Assembly: GCF_001422665.1 (NCBI RefSeq)
Contig: NZ_LMLU01000001.1
Location: 540,797-604,796 of the forward strand
Reading direction: 5' to 3'
Source: Arthrobacter sp. Leaf234
Lineage (GTDB): Bacteria; Actinomycetota; Actinomycetes; Actinomycetales; Micrococcaceae
DNA length: 64,000 bases
Within the stretch, counting starts at the first letter, position 1; each line of letters starts with the position of its first letter. Under the pieces are notes generated by a model. It was not told where the DNA came from and did no database searches. It worked only from the letters and a program-made list of their open reading frames with translations. Below, piece after piece: positions 48,809 to 57,736 of the stretch. The position numbers were made by a program, and so were the translations under genes.

Positions 48809-49621
48809 ATGGAGCACTCGAACCAGCACGGCCGGCACCGGCACCTGGCAGAGGGGATGCGGCGGTCCGGGTTGTCCGTCACCCAGGCCTGGATCGGCTA
48901 CTTCGCGCAGGGCGGCACCCTGTCGGAGGCCCGGGTGGCTGCCTATCTCGAGGGGCTCGGCGGTCTGCCCGCGGTCGATTCCGATCTCCTCGCTGAGGTC
49001 GTGCAGGAAGCGGCGGGGGAGAGGATGCCGGCTGGGGGCGCGGTCGTCGTCAGTCGTCCGGGCGGGAGCCCGCACGATCCGCAGGAGGGCCTGCGGCCGC
49101 TGGGCGCCGCAGGGGCAGCGCTGCTCGACGAGGCGTCCGCCGAGCGCGAGCGCCTGCATTCCCTCGATCAGTTGAACCTCCTGGACACGCCCCCGGAGGA
49201 GCGGTTCGACAGGATCACCCGGCGGGCGGCCGAGCGATTCCGATGCGAACTGGCGACGCTCGCCCTGATCGCCGAGCACCGGCAGTTCATCAAGTCCGCC
49301 GTGGGCGACGCCGACCAGGATCTCGAGCGGACGCAGGCTTTCTGCAACGAGACCATCCGCGCGGCGAGTCCCCTCGTCCTGACGGACACGCTGCAGGACG
49401 AACGCTTCCGCGGGCACACCTTCGTGTCCGGTGCACCGTACATCCGCTTCTACGCCGGGTGTCCGCTGCGCGGGCCGGGCGGATGGCTGGTCGGGTCGCT
49501 CTGCGTGATGTCCACCTCGCCACGCGCGTTCAGCGACGAGGACCTCGAGGACCTCGAGGAACTGGCGCAGGACATGCAGCGGGAGGTGTACCCGGGCTGG
49601 AAGGCCTGGCGCCTGCTCTGA
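48809..49621 (+). CDS. GAF domain protein with the shared N-terminal domain (copy 2)
   Basis: 270 residues. Residues ~12-75 (MRRSGLSVTQAWIGYFAQGGTLSEARVAAYLEGLGGLPAVDSDLL) repeat the domain seen at 42582 and 44080. A Gly/Pro-rich linker follows. The GAF domain (about 125-260) contains ERFDRITRRAAERF, EHRQFIKSAVGDADQDLERTQAFCNETIRA and FYAGCPLRGPGGWLVGSLCV. It is very close to the GAF of 44080, with an extra cysteine (AGCPL). The start is 18 bases after the GAF-ANTAR gene, so these two sensors are probably co-expressed. Confidence 0.82.
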   Translation: MEHSNQHGRHRHLAEGMRRSGLSVTQAWIGYFAQGGTLSEARVAAYLEGLGGLPAVDSDLLAEVVQEAAGERMPAGGAVVVSRPGGSPHDPQEGLRPLGAAGAALLDEASAERERLHSLDQLNLLDTPPEERFDRITRRAAERFRCELATLALIAEHRQFIKSAVGDADQDLERTQAFCNETIRAASPLVLTDTLQDERFRGHTFVSGAPYIRFYAGCPLRGPGGWLVGSLCVMSTSPRAFSDEDLEDLEELAQDMQREVYPGWKAWRLL

Positions 49622-49751
49622 CCGGCGGACCCAGCGCTTCTGTGTCCGCGTGTGACGCATCCGGGAGAGTCGGTCGGGCGCCACACCTATCCTCTGAGCT
49701 ACGGCCCGCCCGGGCCGGCAGCACATCGAGTGACACGTCGAGGAGTACGCC

Positions 49752-50408
49752 ATGGCGCAGACCAGCATCGAGTCCGAGGTAGCCCGCTTCAACGAGGGCT
49801 TCGAGGCGCAGATCGGCCCGGACCTGGCGGGCACCTTCGCGCAGGAGCAGGCCGACCTCCGTTCGGTGGGCACCCCGAGCGGGGTCGTACGGGCGGGCGA
49901 CGCACTGCCCGAGGCCGCGCTGCTCACCGCCCACGGCGACGCGGTCCGGCTGTCCACGGTGCTGGGTGGAGGTCCCGCGGTCCTCGTGTTCTACCGTGGC
50001 GCGTGGTGCCCCTACTGCAACATCACGCTGCGGACCTACCAGCGCGAGCTCCTGCCGCACCTCGCCGGGCAGGGGATCGCGCTCGTCGCCATCAGCCCGC
50101 AGCACCCCGAGCGGAGCGGTGCGACGGCCGAGGGCGCCGAGCTGGGCTTCGACGTCCTGTCCGATCCTTCGAACACGCTCGCGGGAGCGCTCGGCATCGT
50201 CACCCAACCGAGCACGGCTGCACGGCGTGCGCATACGCAGCTGGGTTTCGAGGTGTCGGACAGCAATGCGGACGGCACGGCGGCAATCCCCTTCCCGACG
50301 GTCCTCGTCGTCGACGCCGGCGGGACGGTCCGCTTCGTCGACGTCCAGACGGACTACACACGGCGCACGGAGGTCCCGGCGATCCTGGCGGCCGTCGCGC
50401 ACCTCTGA
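49752..50408 (+). CDS. Peroxiredoxin-like (AhpC/TSA) family protein
   Basis: 218 residues. The redox motif GAWCPYCNITL follows a VLVFYRG strand in a thioredoxin fold (about residues 75-215), and PFPTVLVVDAGGTVRFVDVQ is the conserved cis-proline region. It has two cysteines in a CxxC-like pair, as in the alkyl-hydroperoxide/bacterioferritin co-migratory relatives. It probably reduces peroxides. The N-terminal 50 residues are helical and specific to this subgroup. The ATG at 49752 follows GAGGAG. Confidence 0.85.
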   Translation: MAQTSIESEVARFNEGFEAQIGPDLAGTFAQEQADLRSVGTPSGVVRAGDALPEAALLTAHGDAVRLSTVLGGGPAVLVFYRGAWCPYCNITLRTYQRELLPHLAGQGIALVAISPQHPERSGATAEGAELGFDVLSDPSNTLAGALGIVTQPSTAARRAHTQLGFEVSDSNADGTAAIPFPTVLVVDAGGTVRFVDVQTDYTRRTEVPAILAAVAHL

Positions 50409-50437
50409 GCCTCAGCGCCTCCCCGGTGCGAGGGCCG

Positions 50438-51415
50438 TCATGCGGCGGGAGGCCTGTGCGCGCCGGGCGCGGGACGGGTGGTGAACCGCTTGCGGTACGC
50501 GGTCGGCGTGGTGCCGAGCGACCCCGCGAAGTTCTGCCGGAGCGTGACCGCGTTGCCGAAGCCGCAGTCGGACGCGATGCGGTCGATGGGCAGGTCCGTC
50601 GTCTCGAGCAGCCGCCGGGCCGCGTCGAGACGCCGGGAGCGCACCCAGGCCGACGGCGTCGTCCCGGTCGTCGCGCGGAAGGCGCGGACGAACGTCCTGC
50701 GGCTCAGGTGTGCCTGCGCGGCGAGCCTGTCGATCCCCAGCGGCTCGCCGAGGCGCCCGAGCGCCCATTCCAGCAGGTGTGCGATGCGGTCGTCACCGGA
50801 ACCCTCGGGCACCGGGTGCTCGATGTACTGGGCCTGCCCGCCGTCCCGGTGCGGGGCGACGACGAGGCTGCGTGCCACCCGGTTCGCCGCATCCGCGCCC
50901 AGCCGCGCGCGCACCACATGGAGGCAGGCATCGAGCCCGGAGGCCGTTCCCGCACTGGTCAGGACGTCTCCGTGGTCGATGTACAGCACGGACTGGTCGA
51001 TCGGGATGTCGGGATGCCGCGCCGCGAGGGTGTCGAAGGCCTGCCAGTGCGTCACCGCCTTCCTCCCGGCGAGCAGCCCCGCGTCCGCGACGGCGATCGC
51101 GCCGAGGCACAGGCCGAGGACGGTCACCCTCCGCGCGTGCGCGTCACGAAGTGCACCGAGGAGGGCGTCACCGAGTTCCCGCCCGTCGTCGAACCATGAG
51201 GGGATCACCAGGATGTCTGCCGAGGAGGCAGCGTCGGGTCCCTCGACCCCCGTGAGCCGGTAGCCCTCCGCCGTACGGACCGAGCCGGGGCGCTCGCCGA
51301 AGAGCACCGTCGTCCAGTCCGCGAGGTCCTGGCGTCGCACCTCGTCGAAGACCATCTGCGGGACGGCGAGATGAAACAGGGTCGCGTCATCGAACGCGTA
51401 GACCGCGATACGCAT
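50438..51415 (-). CDS. GlxA-type AraC-family transcriptional regulator
   Basis: 325 residues. The N-terminal DJ-1/PfpI-like domain (about 1-175) contains VYAFDDATLFHLAVPQMVFDE and VTVLGLCLGAIAVADAGLLAGRKAVTHW. The C-terminal AraC double helix-turn-helix has IDRLAAQAHLSRRTFVRAF and IASDCGFGNAVTLRQNF. Such regulators respond to metabolites and control nearby catabolic genes. It is divergent from a cysteine hydrolase 130 bases away, which is the likely target. The ATG at 51415 has GAAAGGTG. Confidence 0.9.
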   Translation of the reverse strand: MRIAVYAFDDATLFHLAVPQMVFDEVRRQDLADWTTVLFGERPGSVRTAEGYRLTGVEGPDAASSADILVIPSWFDDGRELGDALLGALRDAHARRVTVLGLCLGAIAVADAGLLAGRKAVTHWQAFDTLAARHPDIPIDQSVLYIDHGDVLTSAGTASGLDACLHVVRARLGADAANRVARSLVVAPHRDGGQAQYIEHPVPEGSGDDRIAHLLEWALGRLGEPLGIDRLAAQAHLSRRTFVRAFRATTGTTPSAWVRSRRLDAARRLLETTDLPIDRIASDCGFGNAVTLRQNFAGSLGTTPTAYRKRFTTRPAPGAHRPPAA

Positions 51416-51545
51416 CGGACACCTTTCGTTGGCCCGAATCCATCGTATACCGGCCTTCGGGCCACTGGTGGGTCGGCACGGGGATCGGGAGGATGGACGT
51501 GATGCCGCATCGAGCGGTCCCCTACCTCCCAGGAGCAGCCACATC

Positions 51546-52184
51546 ATGAACACCCCTCGCCGTGTCCTCGTCCTCGTCGACGTCCAGCAGCAGTACTTCG
51601 ACGGACTCCTGGAGATCCAGTTCCCGCCCCACGGGCAGTCGCTGGGCCGGATCACGGCCGCCATCGACGCCGCGACCGCCGCGGGCCTCCCGATCGCTGC
51701 CTTCCAGCACTCGTCCGGTGAGGGCGCGCCCGTCTTCGCGCCCGGCACCCCGGAGTTCGAGCTCCACCCGGAGATCGAGAGCCGACGTACCGACGCCTGG
51801 AAGCTCATCACGAAGCAGTACGGCTCCGTCTACGCGGGTACAGACCTCGCCGCATGGCTGCGGGAGCGCGACGTCGACACGATCACGCTCGTGGGCTACA
51901 TGACCAACAACTGCATCCTCGCCTCGGCCGTGGAGGCGGAGGCCATCGGGTTCTCCACGGAGGTCCTCTCCGACGCCACCGGCGCCATCAACCTCGCCAA
52001 CAGTGCCGGCTTCGCCGATGCCAGGACGGTCCACACCACGCTGATGGCCCTGCTGAACTCGAACTGGGCCGCCGTCGCGGAGACGGATCAGTGGATCGCG
52101 GCCCTCGAGGCGGGCGAGGCCCTGGAGGGCAGCGACCTCGGAAGTTCGGCGGCGACGGGGTCCGAGCGCGCCGTCACGGTCTGA
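51546..52184 (+). CDS. Cysteine hydrolase, isochorismatase family (divergent from GlxA regulator)
   Basis: 212 residues with the triad Asp (VLVDVQQQYF), Lys (DAWKLITKQYGSVYAGTDL) and Cys (GYMTNNCILASAVEAEA). It belongs to the nicotinamidase/isochorismatase fold; hydrolysis of an amide or similar substrate is likely but unassigned. The ATG at 51546 follows AGGAG. It shares the divergent promoter region (51416-51545) with the GlxA-type regulator, so expression is probably controlled by it. Confidence 0.9.
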   Translation: MNTPRRVLVLVDVQQQYFDGLLEIQFPPHGQSLGRITAAIDAATAAGLPIAAFQHSSGEGAPVFAPGTPEFELHPEIESRRTDAWKLITKQYGSVYAGTDLAAWLRERDVDTITLVGYMTNNCILASAVEAEAIGFSTEVLSDATGAINLANSAGFADARTVHTTLMALLNSNWAAVAETDQWIAALEAGEALEGSDLGSSAATGSERAVTV

Positions 52185-52279
52185 CGGCGGCCCCGGACGC
52201 CGTCGGCGGAGGAGTCCCGGTCCCGTCGTCGGTCGCGCGCGGCAGGCCTTGCGTCAGCGGGCGGCCGTAGACCCGGCGG

Positions 52280-53383
52280 TCAGCGGTCGGCGGCGGGCCG
52301 GTCCTCGAGTCCGACATCGACGGTCCGGGTCTGGGACCCTCGACGGAGCTCGACCGAGACGGTCTGCCCCGGGTCACGCTGCCGCAGTGCCGCGAGCAGG
52401 TCTTCCGGGGCCGCGAGATCCTCGTCCTCGATGCGCGTGATGATGTCACCGGGCCGGATCCCGGCGTCGTCGGCGGGTCCGCCCTCGGACACCGAGAGGA
52501 CGGCGACGCCCGCCGTGTCCTGGAGGTTCAGCTGCTCCGCGATCTGCGGCGTGATGGCGCCGGGCGCCAGCCCCATGAACGCGTGCTCGGCGGTACCGTC
52601 CTCCCGCAGTTCCTCCGCCACCTCCACCGCCGTGGGGGCCGGGATGGCGAACCCGAGCGCGACGGCTCCCTGCGCGGGCGGGATGTAGGCCTCGCTGATG
52701 CCGATGATCTCCCCGCGGCCATTGACCACCGCGCCGCCGGAGTTGCCCGGGCTGATGGCGGCGTCGGTCTGGATGAGGTCCACGAGCGATTGGCTCGATG
52801 CCGCCGAGCCCGGGATCTCCCGGTGCAGGCCGGAGATGATGCCGGACGTCGCGGTGTTCTCGAACCCGAGCGGGGAACCCAGGACGACGGCGAGTTCGCC
52901 GATGCGCGGCAGCCCGGACTGGAAGGTGGCTGCCGGGAGGTCGGTCCGGTCCGCGCGGACCAGTGCGAGGTCGGAGACGGCGTCGGATGCCTCGACGGTG
53001 CCGGAGACGCGCTGGCCGTCGGCGAAGGCCACCTCGACGTCCTCGTTGCCGCGGATGACGTGCTCGTTCGTGAGGATCAGGCCGTCCTCCGTGTAGATGA
53101 CCCCGCTGCCCAGACCCTCCTCGGTGAAGATGGTGACCACCGACGGCTCGACGGCCTCGACGATCTCGGGAATGCTCATGGTCGCGTCCGCGTCCTGCGC
53201 GGAGCCCGTCCCGCCGCCGGACGACCCGGGAGGGGCGGTGGCGGACGCCGAACCCTCCTGCGCCTGGGCGGGAGCGCTCGCCGTGGGCACGGAGACCCCG
53301 GTGGCGGTGCACCCCGGCACGGCGAGCAGCAGGGCGAGAGCGACCGTGGTCGCCCGGAGGGGACGGCGGGTGGTGGACGTCAT
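52280..53383 (-). CDS. HtrA/DegP-like serine protease, lipoprotein-type signal
   Basis: 367 residues. The N-terminal signal ends in a lipobox (LLAVPG-Cys), so the protein is probably membrane-bound outside the cell. The trypsin-like domain carries the catalytic His in ILTNEHVIRG, Asp in SDLALVRAD and Ser in SPGNSGGAVV. A PDZ domain (about residues 265-355) follows, with SVSEGGPADDAGIRPGDIITRI. These proteases degrade or refold damaged envelope proteins. The Ser/Gly-rich linker after the signal is typical. Confidence 0.93.
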   Translation of the reverse strand: MTSTTRRPLRATTVALALLLAVPGCTATGVSVPTASAPAQAQEGSASATAPPGSSGGGTGSAQDADATMSIPEIVEAVEPSVVTIFTEEGLGSGVIYTEDGLILTNEHVIRGNEDVEVAFADGQRVSGTVEASDAVSDLALVRADRTDLPAATFQSGLPRIGELAVVLGSPLGFENTATSGIISGLHREIPGSAASSQSLVDLIQTDAAISPGNSGGAVVNGRGEIIGISEAYIPPAQGAVALGFAIPAPTAVEVAEELREDGTAEHAFMGLAPGAITPQIAEQLNLQDTAGVAVLSVSEGGPADDAGIRPGDIITRIEDEDLAAPEDLLAALRQRDPGQTVSVELRRGSQTRTVDVGLEDRPAADR

Positions 53384-53636
53384 GGGCGGGCGCTCCTCGT
53401 GGCCAGGCGGATCGTCGGTGTCACCGGCGGACTCGCCGGCACGCTTTCCCTTCGACGATACGATCGGGCCCGGCCGCGCAACAAGCGGCGACGCGGAGGG
53501 TCACGGATGTGGACAGACGTGGACAGGCGGCGGAGGACAGGGCGTGGCGCCGGGCCGATCGGAGGAGAAGGGCGCATCATCGTCGGAGGATCCAGCGGGC
53601 CGCGCTCAGGTCCACCGACTCGACGATGGAGATCCG

Positions 53637-53993
53637 ATGCCGCACTTCGCCGTTCTCATCTACGCCGACGAATCCCTCCATGCCCTGGATGCTGCCGACG
53701 CCGAGCTGGCGGAGAACGACCGGCACGCAGGCGACCTGCAGGATTCGGGGTCGCTGACCCTGGCCTATGCGCTCACGCCCCGGGCGGCGGCCGTCTCCAT
53801 CCGCCGGGACGGCACCACCGAGGGACCGTTCCTGCAGGCCGATCAGTTCGTCGCGGGCTTCTACGTGCTCGACGCCCCCGACCTCGACGCCGCGGTGGCG
53901 CTCGCCCGCCTCAATCCCGCCGTCCGCACGGCCACCGGAGGTGTCGAGGTCCGGCCTGTGCACAGCGGCGGCGTCACCGGCGACTCCGCGTAG
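53637..53993 (+). CDS. YCII-related domain protein
   Basis: 118 residues, with MPHFAVLIYADESLHALDAAD, a DGPFLQADQFVAGFYVLDAPDLDAAVALARLNPAV core. It belongs to the YciI/DGPF family, small dimeric proteins often encoded beside ECF sigma factors; no ECF gene is adjacent here. The ATG at 53637 follows TGGAGA. Function is unknown; some members have weak hydrolase activity. Confidence 0.88.
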   Translation: MPHFAVLIYADESLHALDAADAELAENDRHAGDLQDSGSLTLAYALTPRAAAVSIRRDGTTEGPFLQADQFVAGFYVLDAPDLDAAVALARLNPAVRTATGGVEVRPVHSGGVTGDSA

Positions 53994-54060
53994 CCGGAAC
54001 GTCCCGGTCTCTTCGTCGCGACCTGCCCGGTGAGAGAGCCCCGGTCCTCAGCCCCGGTCC

Positions 54061-54411
54061 TCAGGCCCGTCCGTCGGGGTCGCGGCGGCGTAGCGGATTC
54101 TCCCGCCAGGACGCCTCCTCCGACGGGTCCGGCCCGTAGCCGGGGCGCAGGAGTGGCTCGTCCGGATCGTCCTCCGGGTTCACCTTACGGGCGCCGCCGA
54201 CGCGGTGGGTGAGCCAGTAACCCCAGCCGATGCACGCGGCGGCGGCGAGGATGATGAGGAGGCCGATCGCCAGGAGAAGAGGTGCCTCGGCGGGTATCGG
54301 GGTGTCCGTGGACTCGGCCCGTGCGAAGTCGGAGACGGCCTGCGGGACGAAGAGGGTACTGACGAACAGCAGGACGAGTCCTGCCAGGTACTGCTTGATG
54401 CCGAGCTTCAT
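54061..54411 (-). CDS. Small two-helix membrane protein, function unknown
   Basis: 116 residues. Two hydrophobic helices (about 7-27 and 44-68) are joined by an acidic, Thr/Pro-rich loop. The C-terminal half is acidic and Pro-rich (NPEDDPDEPLLRPGYGPD). The ATG at 54411 follows AGGGGAG. It is divergent from the MATE exporter 90 bases away. No named family was recognised. Confidence 0.7.
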   Translation of the reverse strand: MKLGIKQYLAGLVLLFVSTLFVPQAVSDFARAESTDTPIPAEAPLLLAIGLLIILAAAACIGWGYWLTHRVGGARKVNPEDDPDEPLLRPGYGPDPSEEASWRENPLRRRDPDGRA

Positions 54412-54501
54412 GACTCCCCTGGGCGTCGTCGCGACCGGGACGGACCCGTCACGGTTCCTTCCCAGCTTAGGCCGTGCCGCCCACACGCCTACGCTGGTCG
54501 G

Positions 54502-55854
54502 GTGCACGAGACCCTGCCCAGCAACCGCCGGCTCAGCCGCAGTATCCTCCGCCTCGCGGTACCCGCCCTCGGGGCCCTCATCGCGGAGCCGCTGTTCCTG
54601 CTCGCCGACTCGGCGATCGTCGGCCACCTCGGCGTGGACGAGCTCGCCGGCGTCGGGCTCGCCTCCACCGTGCTGCAGACCGCCGTCGGGCTGATGGTGT
54701 TCCTCGCCTACTCGACCACGCCCGCCGTCGCCCGCCTCCTCGGCGCCGGTCGGCTGCCCGAGGCGCTGGCAGCGGGGCGAGACGGCGTGGGGCTCGCGGT
54801 GCTCCTCGGTGTGGTGCTGTCCGCAGCCGGCTGGGCCACGGCGCCGCAGCTCGCGTCCCTGCTGGGCGCCGAGGGTGCCGTCCACGTCTTCGCCGTCGAC
54901 TACCTCCGCTGGTCCATGCCGGGCCTCACCGCCATGCTCGTGGTGCTCGCCGCGACCGGCGTGCTGCGCGGGCTGCAGGACACGCGGACCCCGCTCGTGG
55001 TGGCCGGCGCGGGGTTCGGCGCCAACATCGTGCTCAACTACCTGCTGGTGTACGGCGCCGGGATGTCGGTGGCGGGTTCGGCGCTCGGGACGAGCCTGGC
55101 CCAGTGGGGCATGGCCGCGGTGTACCTGGTGATGATCGTCCGGTCCACGCGGCGGGAGCAGGTGACGCTCCGCCCCACGCTGCGCGGCATCCGTGGAACC
55201 GCGAGCGTGGGCTCCTGGCTCATGCTCCGCACGCTCTCTTTGCGCGCGGCCATCCTGGCCACGGTCTTCGTCGCGACCGCGCAGGGTCCGTTGAGTCTCG
55301 CGTCCCACCAGCTGGTCATGACGGTCTTCACGTTCCTGGCCTTCGCCCTCGACGCCCTGGCCATCGCCGCACAGGCGCTGATCGGCAAGGAACTCGGATC
55401 CGGGAATGCACCCCTCGCCCGTGCCCTGACGCGGCGCATGCTCGTCTGGGGCGTGGGCTTCGGCGTCGTCACCGGTGCGCTGCTCGCCGCCGTCGCGCCT
55501 TTCGTCGGCTGGATCTTCACCACCGATCCCGCCGTGCAGGCCGCCTTCGCGGCCGGGCTCTGGGTCCTCGCCGCGTCGCAGCCCGTCTGCGGCTTCGTGT
55601 TCGTGCTCGACGGCGTCCTCATCGGTGCGGGGGATGCCCGCTACCTCGCGCTCGCGGGCGTCGTGAACCTCGTGGTTTACGTGCCGCTGCTGGTCCTCGT
55701 GGCCCGGGCCGACCTCACCGGTGGAACCGGGATCGTCTGGTTGTGGCTCGCCTTCGGCGTCGGCTACATGCTGGCGCGGGCCGCGACCCTCGGCTGGCGC
55801 GTACGGGACGACCGCTGGATGGTCACGGGTGCCACACGCGGCGGGACCGCGTAG
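54502..55854 (+). CDS. MATE family efflux transporter (DinF-like)
   Basis: 450 residues, twelve helices in two similar halves (PALGALIAEPLFLLADSAIVGHLG and LASHQLVMTVFTFLAFALDALAIAAQALIG). This is the DinF branch of the MATE exporters, which expel drugs or metabolites using proton or sodium gradients. The GTG at 54502 lies six bases after TACGCT, again the leaderless pattern. An ATG is not present near this position. The convergent XRE gene ends three bases later. Confidence 0.9.
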   Translation: MHETLPSNRRLSRSILRLAVPALGALIAEPLFLLADSAIVGHLGVDELAGVGLASTVLQTAVGLMVFLAYSTTPAVARLLGAGRLPEALAAGRDGVGLAVLLGVVLSAAGWATAPQLASLLGAEGAVHVFAVDYLRWSMPGLTAMLVVLAATGVLRGLQDTRTPLVVAGAGFGANIVLNYLLVYGAGMSVAGSALGTSLAQWGMAAVYLVMIVRSTRREQVTLRPTLRGIRGTASVGSWLMLRTLSLRAAILATVFVATAQGPLSLASHQLVMTVFTFLAFALDALAIAAQALIGKELGSGNAPLARALTRRMLVWGVGFGVVTGALLAAVAPFVGWIFTTDPAVQAAFAAGLWVLAASQPVCGFVFVLDGVLIGAGDARYLALAGVVNLVVYVPLLVLVARADLTGGTGIVWLWLAFGVGYMLARAATLGWRVRDDRWMVTGATRGGTA

Positions 55855-55857
55855 CGC

Positions 55858-56157
55858 TCAGGAGGCCAGGGGCTCCCGAGCCCGATCGCCTCGGGGCGCC
55901 ACCGTGCAGGGACCGGCCGCACTGATCTCCGCCCACACGGCGTCGAGGGACAGCCCGACGACGACGGCGACGGCTGCGATCGTGGGGAAGGCCGGCGTCG
56001 CGACGCGGCCCGATTCGATCTTCCGGAGCGTCTCCGGCGAGACGCCCGCGTCGTGGGCTGTCTCCAGCACGGACCGCTCCCCGCGGGCAGCACGCAGGAG
56101 GGCGCCGAGGCGCTGGCCGCGTTCGACGTCGGCGGGCGTGAGTGGCAATCTGACCAT
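55858..56157 (-). CDS. XRE-family transcriptional regulator
   Basis: 99 residues from the ATG at 56157. The helix-turn-helix core is RLGALLRAARGERSVLETAHDAGVSPETLRKIESGR. A short C-terminal region follows (PTIAAVAVVVGLSLDAVWAEI). It is divergent from the methionine aminopeptidase gene, and two tandem 14-bp repeats lie between them. It probably controls both itself and the aminopeptidase. Confidence 0.87.
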   Translation of the reverse strand: MVRLPLTPADVERGQRLGALLRAARGERSVLETAHDAGVSPETLRKIESGRVATPAFPTIAAVAVVVGLSLDAVWAEISAAGPCTVAPRGDRAREPLAS

Positions 56158-56172
56158 GCCCCCGATGATAGC

Positions 56173-56200
56173 CCGGGATAGTATTACCGGGATAGTTATT
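56173..56200. promoter_or_regulatory. Two tandem 14-bp operator repeats between the XRE and map genes
   Basis: CCGGGATAGTATTA (56173-56186) and CCGGGATAGTTATT (56187-56200) abut exactly; the first ten bases are identical. They overlap -10-like sequences for both divergent genes (TACTAT on the minus strand at 56182-56177). This is a likely binding site for the XRE regulator. Confidence 0.65.
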
Positions 56201-56222
56201 GGAAGCAGTCGGAAGGCACCCC

Positions 56223-57005
56223 ATGATCGAGATCCTGACACCCGCCGAACTGGACCGGGCGCGCGTGACGGGCAGGCTCGTCGCCGACATCCTGCAGTCG
56301 CTGCGGCAGCGCGCCGTGGTCGGGACGAACCTGTTGCAGATCGACCGGTGGGCGCAGGAGATGATCGTGGCCGCCGGCGCCCAGTCCTGCTACGTCGACT
56401 ACGCCCCGTCCTTCGGGCGGGGACCGTTCGGCCACTACATCTGCACCGCGGTGAACGACGCCGTGCTGCACGGACTGCCGCACGACTACGCGCTGGCGGA
56501 CGGTGATCTGCTGACGCTGGACCTCGCCGTCCTCAAGGGCGGGATCGCAGCGGACTCGGCCATCAGCTTCACCGTCGGGCAGGCGCCGTCCCCGAAGGAT
56601 GCCGAGATGATCGCGACGACCGAGCGTGCCCTCCGCGCGGGCATCGCCGCGGCGCGTCCCGGCGCCCGCATCGGGGACCTCTCACACGCCATCGGGTCGG
56701 TCCTGAGCGCTGCCGGCTATCCGATCAACACCGATTTCGGCGGGCACGGCATCGGCTCCACGATGCACCAGGATCCGCACATCACGAACACGGGGCGCCC
56801 GGGACGCGGCTACACGCTGCGGCCGGGCCTGCTGCTCGCCCTGGAACCATGGATCATGGCGGACACCGCGACGCTCGTGACCGATCCGGACGGCTGGACC
56901 CTCCGCAGTGCAACGGGTAGCCGGACGGCGCACAGTGAGCATACGATCGCGATCACGGAGACCGGCGCGGAGATCCTGACGTTGCCCACCTCCGCGGCAC
57001 AGTAG
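56223..57005 (+). CDS. map: Type I methionine aminopeptidase
   Basis: 260 residues. All metal and active-site residues are visible: His in AVLHGLP, Asp in LTLDLAV and AADSAISF, His in GGHGIGSTMHQDPHI, and Glu in LALEPWI and SEHTIAIT. It removes the initiator methionine from new proteins. The location beside an XRE regulator instead of the usual secY-infA cluster suggests an additional, regulated copy. The ATG at 56223 follows GGAAGG. Confidence 0.9.
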   Translation: MIEILTPAELDRARVTGRLVADILQSLRQRAVVGTNLLQIDRWAQEMIVAAGAQSCYVDYAPSFGRGPFGHYICTAVNDAVLHGLPHDYALADGDLLTLDLAVLKGGIAADSAISFTVGQAPSPKDAEMIATTERALRAGIAAARPGARIGDLSHAIGSVLSAAGYPINTDFGGHGIGSTMHQDPHITNTGRPGRGYTLRPGLLLALEPWIMADTATLVTDPDGWTLRSATGSRTAHSEHTIAITETGAEILTLPTSAAQ

Positions 57006-57059
57006 GCCCGGCCGGGGGTGCGCCACCCGGGCGGGCGAGAGCGTGGAGGGAAGGAACCG

Positions 57060-57719
57060 ATGACGGTCGACGAGGTACTCGCCGAACTCGCCGCACTCGA
57101 GGATCCGCGCATGCGTGCGGTCAACGAGAGGCACGGCGACGACCACGGGGTGAACCTCGGCGCGCTCCGGGCACTGGCCAGACGGTTGAAGACCCAGCAG
57201 GACCTGGCGCCCAGCCTGTGGGCGGCGGACGACACCGCCGCGCAACTCCTCGCCCTGCTGATCTGCCGGCCGAGGGACTTCGGGGCTGAGGACCTGGACG
57301 CGATGCTACGGGAGGCGCGCTCGCCCAAGGTGCACGACTGGCTCGTGAACTACGTGGTGAAGAAGGGCCGTCACGCGGAGGAGCTGAGGGTCCGTTGGCT
57401 GGCGGACGCGGACCCGGTGGTGGCCTCGGCGGGCTGGGCGCTCACGTCGGACCGTGTGGCTAAAGACCCCGAGGGGCTGATCCTGGACGCGTTGCTCGAC
57501 ACCGTCGAGGCGGAGATGAAGACGGCGCCGGAGCGACTGCAGTGGGCCATGAACCACACCCTGGCCTTCATCGGCATCGAGGACGCCGACCGTCGGGCTC
57601 GTGCACTGGACATCGGCGAGCGGTTGGAGGTCCTCAAGGACTACCCGACGCCGCCGAACTGCACGTCCCCGTTCGCGCCCGTGTGGATCCGGGAGATGGT
57701 GGGACGCAGGGAGTCCTGA
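57060..57719 (+). CDS. DNA alkylation repair protein (AlkD-like HEAT-repeat)
   Basis: 219 residues, all-helical. Repeating blocks (LWAADDTAAQLLALLICRP, WLVNYVVKKGRHAEELRVRWL, ASAGWALTSDRVAKDPEG) fit the HEAT-like fold of AlkC/AlkD glycosylases, which excise bulky or alkylated bases without flipping. The ATG at 57060 follows GGAGGGAAGG; a GTG at 57018 is less likely. It lies 54 bases after map and ends before a strong terminator. Confidence 0.75.
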   Translation: MTVDEVLAELAALEDPRMRAVNERHGDDHGVNLGALRALARRLKTQQDLAPSLWAADDTAAQLLALLICRPRDFGAEDLDAMLREARSPKVHDWLVNYVVKKGRHAEELRVRWLADADPVVASAGWALTSDRVAKDPEGLILDALLDTVEAEMKTAPERLQWAMNHTLAFIGIEDADRRARALDIGERLEVLKDYPTPPNCTSPFAPVWIREMVGRRES

Positions 57720-57736
57720 CGTCAGGACTCGAGCAA

